A DNA stretch of 10,740 nucleotides from CAYSJU01 sp964431495 (GTDB taxonomy: Bacteria; Omnitrophota; Gorgyraeia; Tantalellales; Tantalellaceae): the NCBI GenBank assembly GCA_964431495.1, contig CAYSJU010000039.1, forward strand, positions 1 to 10,740. The letters are read 5' to 3'. Under the pieces are notes generated by a model that worked only from the letters and a program-made list of their open reading frames with translations, ran no database searches and was not told the origin of the DNA. Both the position numbers and the translations under genes were made by a program. Shown piece after piece: positions 5,276 to 10,740 of the stretch; position 1 is the stretch's first letter; each line of letters begins with the position of its first letter.

Positions 5276-8263
5276 ATGACAATGCCGTTCACTGGAAAAC
5301 TGGAAAAGATAGATGATTACAGATGGCGCATCCCCAGGAGCTACGCGTCCGGGATGAGGGTCTCCGGGATCATATACGCGGATGAAAAAATGATGTTAGA
5401 GGTCATGAAGGACAATTCTCCCCAGCAGGTCGCCAACGCCGCACATCTGCCCGGGATAGTAAAGGCATCCATGGCCATGCCTGATATTCACTGGGGATAC
5501 GGCCTTCCGATCGGGGGCGTTATAGCGACTGATGTGGAAGCCGGCGGGGTTATCTCGCCCGGAGGAGTCGGATTTGACATCAACTGCCTTTGCGGCGAAT
5601 CAAGAATTTTGTTAAATAATGGCGCTCACATAAAAATAAAGGATTTTGAAAATATTTTCAGAGATAAAAAATTATCATGTCTGAATTTCGGTAAAAAGCA
5701 GAAAGAAGAAACGCCGATAGAGAAATTTATAAAAATCAGGCCGATAAATCGTGTGTTTGAAGTTAAAACTTTAAACGGGAATAAAATTACTGCCACGGAA
5801 GACCACCCTTTCTGGACTCCTGATGGAATGATGCAGCTGAAGAACCTCGGCGCGGGGGACGCGGTGGCAATATATCCGTTTGAAGGGGTTCCATATGAAG
5901 AACCCAATGATGAAATAATCATAGATGAAAACGATATTAAGAAGCTTTTATTGAGCATAGAAAAGGATTCAAGGGGCAGCGGGTTAGAACAAATTTTAAT
6001 ACAGCTGAAAAAGCGCGGTCTTCTGCCTTTGCGGTATAATTCACCGCAATTGCCATATATCCTGAAAGCAATGGGATATAATTTCGGCGACGGAAACATT
6101 TTTTTTAATAAAAAACGGGGAAAAGGCTGTGTTTCTTTTTATGGAAAAAAAGAAGGCCTGGAAGAAATACAACAGGACATAACAAGGATCGGGTTTAAGT
6201 GCTCAAAAGTTTATTCAAGAGTACGGGACCACGAAATAAATACATCATATGGTAACTATAAATTCCGGACCGAAAATTTATTCTGCAAGGTTGTTGGAAG
6301 CAGTTTTGCGGCTCTTTTAGTCGTCCTCGGGACGCCTTTAGGGAATAAAACCAATCAGCCGTTTCGCGTTCCCAGTTGGATCATGAAAGCGCCGTTATGG
6401 CAGAAACGGCTCTTTCTCGCCGGCTTTTTCGGGGCTGGAATGTCTTCCCCTAAAACACTGACAGGACACGGATATAACTTTTATTGCCCCACTGTATCAA
6501 TGAATAAACAAGAAGAATTTACCGATAACGGAAGAGCATTTTTGATGGATTTATCAGGTTTGCTTAAAGAAGTCGGCGTTTTGACTAATAAGATCAGCAA
6601 GAGACAAGAATACAGGAATAAAAATGGAAAGCTCTCGATCAGGTTAAGGCTTATGCTGTCAGACAAACCGGAAAATCTAATAAACCTCTATTCAAAAATC
6701 GGGTTTGAATATAATCAAAGAAGGAGCATGCTTTCCAATGTTGTGGCGCAGTATCTTAAGATAAAGGAGTCACAGATAAAAGAGAAAGAGTTCATGGCGT
6801 CTAAGTCCAGAGAATTAGTTGCCGCTGGCATAAATATTGATTCGGCCCACGAGGAATTGGGTTCAACTTTAATAAATAGACGTTTTGTAGAAAGGTCTGT
6901 TTATGAGGGCAGAAAAGGAAGACCTCGTGTAAGCGCGGATATGATGACCTTTGATGAATTTTTTGAATATACGACACGGGGTATGGGAAACTCCGGAATG
7001 CTCTGGGACAGGATCGAAAGCATTAAGGAAGTGGAATTTAATGATTATGTTTATGATTTTACGGTCGTTCATGAAGATCATAATTTTATAGCTGATAATT
7101 TTGTGGTGTCAAACTGTGGCGTCCGGCTTTTAAGGACAAATCTTGCGGAAGATGAAGTCCGGCCGTATATCAAGCAGTTGGTGGATACTCTTTTTCATAC
7201 AGTGCCTGCAGGGGTCGGGTCAACAGGAAAGATAAAAGTGGATTTTAAAGAGGAAACACGCATCCTTACCGAAGGCGCGAAATGGGCAGTTGAACAAGGA
7301 TATGGCTGGCCCGGAGACCTTGAGCATTGCGAGGAAAAAGGGTTTATTAAAGGCGCTGATCCTTCGAAAGTGTCTAAGAGGGCTTATGAGCGGGGCCGCG
7401 ATCAATCCGGGACCCTGGGTTCCGGCAATCATTTCATCGAGGTGCAGGTAGTGGATCGGATATTCAGGCCGGATGTCGCTGAAGAACTTGGCATAAAAAA
7501 AGGACAGGTCACGGTCATGATCCATACCGGTTCACGCGGGGTGGGCCATCAGATCTGCGGCGACTACGCGCAAAAAATGGTAAGATTATTGAGCAAATAT
7601 AACATAAGAGTACCGGACAGACAGCTTTCCTGCGTTCCCGTAAAAAGCGAGGACGGACAGGATTATCTCGGCGCCATGCGGTGCGCGGCTAACTATGCCT
7701 GGGCCAACCGGCAGGTTATCACCTATCTGGTAAGACAATCATTTGAAAAGGTCTTCGGCGATACTGCTCGATCCATGGGCATGAACCTTATTTATGATAT
7801 CGCCCATAATATCGCGAAACTGGAGAAACATGACATAGACGGCCGTTCCCGACTCCTGTGTGTCCACCGCAAGGGAGCTACAAGGGCGTTCCCGGGCGGG
7901 CATGAAGACGTGCCGGAAGAATACGCAAAAATAGGGCAGCCGGTCATTATACCGGGGGATATGGGCAGATGTTCTTATCTTCTGGTAGGGAAAAAAGAAG
8001 CGGAAGAAACGTTTTATTCCACGTGCCACGGCGCCGGCAGGCGCATGTCACGAAGCGCCGCCAAACGGGCGACACGGGGGCGGCCCATAGCAGAGGAACT
8101 CGCGCAAAAAGGTATTATGGTCAGATTCAAGGGAAGGGACACGCTTCACGAGGAAGTGTCGGAAGCTTATAAAGACGTGAGCGAAGTCGTTGATATCGTA
8201 CAGGGCGCGGGGATCTCGGATAAGATAGCCAGGATGCACCCGATGGGGGTCATTAAGGGGTAG
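5276..8263 (+). CDS. rtcB: RtcB RNA-splicing ligase precursor with in-frame intein
   Basis: The 995-residue precursor consists of RtcB residues 1-103, a 510-residue intein, and the remaining 382 residues of RtcB; splicing would leave a normal 485-residue ligase. RtcB joins 2',3'-cyclic or 3'-phosphate RNA ends to 5'-OH ends using GTP and Mn(II), in tRNA splicing or RNA repair. In spliced numbering the catalytic set is complete: Asp101 and Cys104 (FDIN-CGVRL), His209 (GSGNHFIEV), His240 (IHTGSRGVGH), His334 (IAHN) and the guanylylated His408 (CHGAGRRMSR), corresponding to Asp95, Cys98, His203, His234, His329 and His404 of Pyrococcus RtcB. The intein separates Asp101 from Cys104, so the unspliced protein should be inactive. 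The ATG lies 5 bases after AAGGAGGT at 5263-5270, which overlaps the archease stop. Archease is the known activator. Family identity is essentially certain. Confidence 0.96.
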   Translation: MTMPFTGKLEKIDDYRWRIPRSYASGMRVSGIIYADEKMMLEVMKDNSPQQVANAAHLPGIVKASMAMPDIHWGYGLPIGGVIATDVEAGGVISPGGVGFDINCLCGESRILLNNGAHIKIKDFENIFRDKKLSCLNFGKKQKEETPIEKFIKIRPINRVFEVKTLNGNKITATEDHPFWTPDGMMQLKNLGAGDAVAIYPFEGVPYEEPNDEIIIDENDIKKLLLSIEKDSRGSGLEQILIQLKKRGLLPLRYNSPQLPYILKAMGYNFGDGNIFFNKKRGKGCVSFYGKKEGLEEIQQDITRIGFKCSKVYSRVRDHEINTSYGNYKFRTENLFCKVVGSSFAALLVVLGTPLGNKTNQPFRVPSWIMKAPLWQKRLFLAGFFGAGMSSPKTLTGHGYNFYCPTVSMNKQEEFTDNGRAFLMDLSGLLKEVGVLTNKISKRQEYRNKNGKLSIRLRLMLSDKPENLINLYSKIGFEYNQRRSMLSNVVAQYLKIKESQIKEKEFMASKSRELVAAGINIDSAHEELGSTLINRRFVERSVYEGRKGRPRVSADMMTFDEFFEYTTRGMGNSGMLWDRIESIKEVEFNDYVYDFTVVHEDHNFIADNFVVSNCGVRLLRTNLAEDEVRPYIKQLVDTLFHTVPAGVGSTGKIKVDFKEETRILTEGAKWAVEQGYGWPGDLEHCEEKGFIKGADPSKVSKRAYERGRDQSGTLGSGNHFIEVQVVDRIFRPDVAEELGIKKGQVTVMIHTGSRGVGHQICGDYAQKMVRLLSKYNIRVPDRQLSCVPVKSEDGQDYLGAMRCAANYAWANRQVITYLVRQSFEKVFGDTARSMGMNLIYDIAHNIAKLEKHDIDGRSRLLCVHRKGATRAFPGGHEDVPEEYAKIGQPVIIPGDMGRCSYLLVGKKEAEETFYSTCHGAGRRMSRSAAKRATRGRPIAEELAQKGIMVRFKGRDTLHEEVSEAYKDVSEVVDIVQGAGISDKIARMHPMGVIKG
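5585..7114 (+). mobile_element. RtcB intein with LAGLIDADG homing-endonuclease domain (510 aa)
   Basis: The intein begins at Cys1 (CLCGESRILL, block A) and ends at Asn510, followed by the extein Cys+1 of CGVRL. Block B is TEDH at residues 71-74, and block F is YDFTVVHEDHNFIAD near 490-504. Block G reads FVVSN, so the penultimate residue is Ser509 instead of the usual His. The endonuclease region has a first LAGLIDADG-like motif AMGYNFGDG at 162-170 (catalytic Asp169) and a second, LAGFFGAGM, at 278-286, where the catalytic acid position is Gly285. A further segment of about 90 residues (380-470) precedes block F. The DNA is much more AT-rich than the ligase: 5641-5700 has 15 G/C of 60, whereas 5521-5580, just upstream of the insertion, has 34 of 60. 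This fits horizontal arrival. The insertion site is the one used by Pyrococcus RtcB inteins. Confidence 0.93.
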
Positions 8264-8303
8264 AAGATAATCGATTGTCGATTCTCTATTTTCGTTTTGT
8301 CAT

Positions 8304-8332
8304 TTGCATATTAATATTATCCATGGTATAAA
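8304..8332 (+). promoter_or_regulatory. Probable sigma70-type promoter of serS
   Basis: TTGCAT at 8304-8309 and TATAAA at 8327-8332 are separated by exactly 17 bases; each differs little from the consensus hexamers. Transcription would begin near 8339, giving a leader of about 30 bases before serS with AGAAAGGA at 8353-8360 as ribosome site. The preceding stretch, 8264-8303, holds a small inverted repeat (AATCGA, TTG, TCGATT at 8269-8283) but no T-tract terminator. Confidence 0.6.
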
Positions 8333-8369
8333 TTAAGCACATTCACATATATAGAAAGGAAACAAGAGC

Positions 8370-9653
8370 ATGCTTGATCCTAAATTCATCAGAGATAATC
8401 CCAAGATAGTCAAGAAATCACTACAAGACAGGAATATAAAACTTGATATTGATGATTTTCTTGAACTGGACAAAGAAAGAAGGGCAATGATCCAGGAGGT
8501 CGAGGATCTCAAGAGGCAGAAGAACGAAACATCAAAGAAAATAGGTCTTCTTATCAAGGAAAAGAAAGATACAGCAGAGATAAAGGCCAGGGTCAATAAA
8601 ATATCGGACAGGATAAAAAAGATCGAGACAAAACTCAAGGAAAAAGAAAACCGGTATAAAGAGATACTTGACCGCATACCAAATCTTCCCCATGAAAGCG
8701 TACCGGTGGGCAGGTCCGAAGAGGATAACAAGCTTATCAAGGAAGCGGGCGCCATACCGGAATTTTCTTTTACGCCGCGGGACCACGTTGAACTCGGACG
8801 GCTCAACGATCTTTTTGATTTTGAAAGGGCCGCGAAAATAACCGGCTCTTTTTTCCCTCTTTACGTGGGAAGAGGCGCGAAGCTGGAAAGGGCGCTTTTA
8901 AACTTCATGCTGGACGTCCATATCAGTGAGCACGGATACAAGGAGATCTTTCCTCCTTTTCTTGTGAACAGGGCGAGCATGCGAGGGACCGGCCAGCTTC
9001 CCAAGCTGGAAGAGGATATGTACAGGATAGACGAAGAGGATTATTTCCTGATACCCACCGCTGAAGTTCCACTGACCAATTTCCATGCCGACGAAGTGCT
9101 TTCAGAGGAAGATCTGCCGATATACTATACCGCTTATACGGCCTGTTTCCGCAGGGAAGCCGGGTCATACGGCAAAGACACCAAGGGGCTTATCCGCGTC
9201 CATCAGTTTGATAAGGTGGAAATGGTGAAATTCACCAGGCCCGAGGATTCAATGGATGAACTTGAGAAGTTACTCATGGACGCGGAAGACATATTGAAGC
9301 GACTTGAGCTTCCATACAGGGTAGCTCTGCTTTGCACCGGCGAGATAAGTTTTGCCGCGCATAAATGTTATGATATCGAGTTATGGGCGCCAGGCACGAA
9401 CAAGTGGCTTGAAGTATCGAGCTGTTCGGTATTCACGGATTTTCAGGCCCGCCGGGCCAATATAAAATACCAGCCTTCTGACAGGTCCAAAAAGCCCCGG
9501 TTCGTCCATACTTTGAACGCATCAGGGGTGGCGCTGGCCAGGCTGGTAATAGCGCTTCTTGAGATATATCAGCAGGAAGACGGCTCTATTGTCATACCGG
9601 AAGCCCTCAGGCCGTATTACGGGGCAGATAAGATAGAACCGATCGCTGGGTGA
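8370..9653 (+). CDS. serS: Seryl-tRNA synthetase (bacterial type)
   Basis: This 427-residue cytoplasmic enzyme charges tRNA-Ser with serine. Residues about 28-105 form the long charged coiled-coil arm that grips the tRNA-Ser variable arm. The class II core follows: motif 1 around residues 173-196 (LERALLNFM to IFPPF), the TAEVPLTN serine-pocket segment at 230-237, motif 2 from TACFRREAGSYGKDTKGL to HQFDKVE at 257-284, and motif 3 LNASGVALARLVIALLE at 382-398. The length and start (MLDPKFIRDN) are normal for bacteria; the distinct methanogen-type SerRS is excluded. The ATG follows AGAAAGGA at 8353-8360 with a spacer of 9, downstream of a good promoter. The last codon overlaps the start of a membrane protease gene. 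A tRNA-Ser(UGA), a substrate of this enzyme, lies about 870 bases downstream. Confidence 0.97.
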   Translation: MLDPKFIRDNPKIVKKSLQDRNIKLDIDDFLELDKERRAMIQEVEDLKRQKNETSKKIGLLIKEKKDTAEIKARVNKISDRIKKIETKLKEKENRYKEILDRIPNLPHESVPVGRSEEDNKLIKEAGAIPEFSFTPRDHVELGRLNDLFDFERAAKITGSFFPLYVGRGAKLERALLNFMLDVHISEHGYKEIFPPFLVNRASMRGTGQLPKLEEDMYRIDEEDYFLIPTAEVPLTNFHADEVLSEEDLPIYYTAYTACFRREAGSYGKDTKGLIRVHQFDKVEMVKFTRPEDSMDELEKLLMDAEDILKRLELPYRVALLCTGEISFAAHKCYDIELWAPGTNKWLEVSSCSVFTDFQARRANIKYQPSDRSKKPRFVHTLNASGVALARLVIALLEIYQQEDGSIVIPEALRPYYGADKIEPIAG

Positions 9654-10354
9654 GCTTGCTTATGTTCGGAAAACTTTTCAAGACCATAACAGGGGTACTG
9701 CTTATACCCGTGGCAATAGCAACGGCAAGGGCGTTCTATCTTCAGATATCCAATATAGGCAGTACCTTTAGCAATTCCCTCCTCATACTCGAAAGGGGTG
9801 TTTTGGCCTATGTGCTGTTCCACGTGTTGATAATGCGGCCGGTTTCCATATACGTCTTTGCCCATGAATTCGTACATGTGATCGCCACGTGGCTCTCCGG
9901 GGGAAGAGTGGAGTCCTTTAACATTGGCGAGTCAGGGGGGAGCGTCGTTACCTCCAAGACCAACCTTTTCATAGAATTAAGCCCCTATTTTGTCCCTATC
10001 TATACTTTGTTGCTGGGGCCGATATTTCTGGTATTAAAAGCCATAGGCACTGATGTGGTTATACGTAATCTGGGTTCAATCTTTCTTTTTCTTGTCGGGT
10101 TCACGCTCGCGTTTCACTTTGTCATGACTACTGAAGTTCTCAAGGTAAAACAGCCCGACATTGCCAGGTCCGGTATAATCTTTTCAATTGTCGTTATTTT
10201 TATATGTAATCTGGTAATAACAATGGGTGTTTTCTGCCCGTTTTTTAAGTCCCTGTCATTCGTCGCATTCATTAAAAGCACTGCTTCCTACTCCGCGGAA
10301 TTGTACGTGCTCATATATGAACAGGTGAGAGGGATAATACAGGTTTCATCTTGA
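9650..10354 (+). CDS. M50-like (site-2-protease type) integral membrane metalloprotease
   Basis: This 234-residue protein has about five or six hydrophobic segments (roughly residues 10-28, 46-80, 108-130, 142-162, 174-196). HEFVHVIA at 72-79 supplies the HExxH zinc motif inside a membrane segment, followed by a GGRVESFNIGESGGSV stretch resembling the 'GGRV...GG' region of the Peptidase_M50B family. SPYFVPIYTLLLGP at 111-124 resembles the family's second conserved segment. A typical third zinc ligand (Asp in an LDG or NxxPxxxLDG motif) is not obvious; His156 is a conceivable substitute. No PDZ or CBS domain is present, so it is a minimal form. The GTG at 9650 overlaps the serS stop as GTGA, with an alternative ATG at 9662 after GGGTGAG. 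Substrate unknown. The membrane and HExxH evidence is firm; proteolytic activity is inferred. Confidence 0.7.
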   Translation: MSLLMFGKLFKTITGVLLIPVAIATARAFYLQISNIGSTFSNSLLILERGVLAYVLFHVLIMRPVSIYVFAHEFVHVIATWLSGGRVESFNIGESGGSVVTSKTNLFIELSPYFVPIYTLLLGPIFLVLKAIGTDVVIRNLGSIFLFLVGFTLAFHFVMTTEVLKVKQPDIARSGIIFSIVVIFICNLVITMGVFCPFFKSLSFVAFIKSTASYSAELYVLIYEQVRGIIQVSS

Positions 10355-10367
10355 TAAGGCTATTTAA

Positions 10368-10396
10368 TTGACAATCGATTTTTAAGCCGTTATAAT
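10368..10396 (+). promoter_or_regulatory. Consensus sigma70 promoter for tRNA-Ser
   Basis: TTGACA at 10368-10373 and TATAAT at 10391-10396 are both exact consensus hexamers with the ideal 17-base spacer. Transcription should begin near 10403, giving a 5' leader of about 125 bases before the tRNA. The promoter faces only the tRNA gene and, by read-through, the downstream insertion sequence. It starts 13 bases after the end of the membrane protease gene. Confidence 0.85.
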
Positions 10397-10463
10397 TTTT
10401 TACAACTGTGATAATCGATAATCGAGAACAGATCGTCCCCTTCGGGTTAAAAGCGCATAAAAA

Positions 10464-10494
10464 GATATCTCCCCTGCTTCGCAGGGTTGATATC
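10464..10494 (+). other. Long hairpin in the tRNA-Ser leader
   Basis: GATATC at 10464-10469 pairs with GATATC at 10489-10494, and inside it CCCTGC (10472-10477) pairs with GCAGGG (10481-10486) around a TTC loop; two mismatched bases lie on each side. It has no T-run after it, so it is not a standard terminator. It is predicted to form in the precursor RNA made from the 10368-10396 promoter. Confidence 0.5.
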
Positions 10495-10529
10495 CGCTTT
10501 GCACACAATTGGGCTTGCAGGCAAAGCGG
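10494..10529 (+). repeat. Inverted repeat abutting the tRNA-Ser 5' end
   Basis: CCGCTTTGC at 10494-10502 and GCAAAGCGG at 10521-10529 are perfect 9-base reverse complements around an 18-base loop. The second arm runs into the tRNA: its last two G residues are tRNA positions 1 and 2. Its first base is also the last base of the preceding hairpin. In the precursor RNA this stem would compete with the top of the acceptor stem at the RNase P cleavage site. Confidence 0.55.
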
Positions 10530-10615
10530 AGGAGTGGCCGAGTGGACTATGGCGGCGGTCTTGAAAACCGTTGTGCCGCAAGGTACCGTGGGTTCGAATC
10601 CTACCTCCTCCGCCA
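10528..10615 (+). tRNA. tRNA-Ser (anticodon TGA), CCA encoded
   Basis: The 88-base gene folds as a class II tRNA. The acceptor stem is GGAGGAG (10528-10534) with CTCCTCC, followed by discriminator G and the encoded CCA at 10613-10615. The D stem is GCC/GGC. The anticodon stem GCGGT/ACCGT encloses the loop CTTGAAA, giving anticodon TGA, which reads UCA serine codons. The long variable arm GTGCC-GCAA-GGTAC identifies serine, and the T arm is GTGGG-TTCGAAT-CCTAC. All stems pair, with single G-T wobbles. It is driven by the consensus promoter at 10368-10396. No terminator is visible downstream: an insertion sequence begins immediately after the CCA. Confidence 0.97.
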
Positions 10616-10624
10616 TTGTGGTAT

Positions 10625-10674
10625 ATTCCGAGTACATCCTTAACACTTTATTCCGAGCACATAGTTTACACATT
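10625..10674 (+). repeat. Two 25-bp imperfect tandem repeats at the IS end
   Basis: Bases 10625-10649 and 10650-10674 both begin ATTCCGAG and match at 20 of 25 positions. Their place at the element end, before the transposase gene, suggests transposase-binding sites (inference). Confidence 0.6.
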
Positions 10675-10710
10675 CTGGTATATTGATCTCTAATCAAAAA
10701 GGAGGTCAAT

Positions 10711-10740
10711 ATGCCATGGAAGGAGCTAAGTGTTATGGAC
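10711..10740 (+). CDS. IS481-family transposase, N-terminal ten residues (3' end outside window)
   Basis: The frame ATG CCA TGG AAG GAG CTA AGT GTT ATG GAC reads MPWKELSVMD, the characteristic opening of many IS481-family DDE transposases, which continue into a helix-turn-helix and an integrase core. A very strong ribosome site, AAAAGGAGGT at 10697-10706, lies 4 bases before the ATG. The gene runs off the window, so integrity cannot be judged. The family call rests on only ten residues plus the flanking end repeats. Confidence 0.6.
   Translation, partial: MPWKELSVMD

Larger units (their letters stand above)
10617..10740 (+). mobile_element. Left end of an IS481-family insertion sequence (truncated by window edge)
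   Basis: Directly after the tRNA CCA the sequence TGTGGTATATTCC begins a segment with imperfect tandem repeats and then a well-placed transposase start (see separate entries). Elements of the IS481 family commonly begin with TG and have a transposase starting MPWKE. The exact boundary (10616 or 10617) cannot be fixed without the right end, because the terminal inverted repeat and target duplication lie outside the window. Confidence 0.65.

Noticed and set aside
5626..6099. Minus-strand open frame within the intein
   Set aside because: It lies opposite the intein coding frame with its block B and first endonuclease motif; no motif is visible in the minus frame.
10441..10529. Possible CRISPR or MITE made of the clustered hairpins
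   Set aside because: There are only two different hairpins, no repeated unit with spacers, and no target duplication visible within the window.
10408..10686. Plus-strand open frame of 92 codons over the tRNA leader and tRNA
   Set aside because: It is the sense translation of the tRNA-Ser gene and its hairpins, with no ribosome site or recognisable domain.
10311..10709. Minus-strand open frame of 132 codons containing VGFEPTVPCGTTVFKTAA
   Set aside because: This is the antisense translation of tRNA-Ser, a well-known spurious protein in databases; it crosses the tRNA and the IS end and has no real gene features.

Overview
The window reads as a bacterial chromosome segment with every recognisable gene on the + strand. 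Evidence for a bacterium: a bacterial-type seryl-tRNA synthetase, a sigma70-style promoter with both consensus hexamers (TTGACA, 17 bp, TATAAT), strong Shine-Dalgarno sites, a CCA-encoding tRNA-Ser and an IS481-type insertion sequence. Several genes nevertheless have an archaeal flavour: a HypA of the Thermococcus kind paired with an ATPase-type HypB, an archease, and an RtcB RNA ligase carrying an intein at the site used by Pyrococcus inteins. This mixture suits an uncultured candidate-phylum anaerobe (for example Omnitrophota), but that placement is inference only.

Layout. (1) 1-1182: an AT-rich pair, the 3' end of a class I methyltransferase followed by a short M17 aminopeptidase without its usual N-terminal domain. 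(2) 1353-4512: a tightly packed operon, hypA / Mrp-like ATPase (HypB-AT type) / DUF89 (ARMT1-like) / a small secreted protein / a small Cys-rich protein / an MBL-fold hydrolase; most junctions are ATGA or TGATG overlaps. (3) 4563-8263: an FmdB-type zinc ribbon, archease and rtcB with a 510-residue intein. (4) 8304-10354: a promoter, serS and an overlapping M50-like membrane metalloprotease gene. (5) 10368-10740: a consensus promoter, a leader with two hairpins, tRNA-Ser(UGA), then the left end of an IS481-family element starting about one base after the tRNA CCA.

How the genes fit together. HypA and the ATPase form a plausible nickel-delivery pair for a [NiFe] hydrogenase whose other genes lie outside the window. 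Archease and RtcB form an RNA-ligation or repair module in which the ligase can only work after protein splicing, because the intein interrupts the metal-binding cysteine. serS and tRNA-Ser(UGA) lie within about 1 kb of each other. The most interesting items are the archaeal-type HypA/HypB-AT pair coupled to DUF89, and the unusual intein: Ser instead of the penultimate His, and one catalytic acid of the homing endonuclease replaced by Gly.

No gene-free stretch exceeds 300 bases; the longest are 1183-1352 and 10355-10527, both described below.
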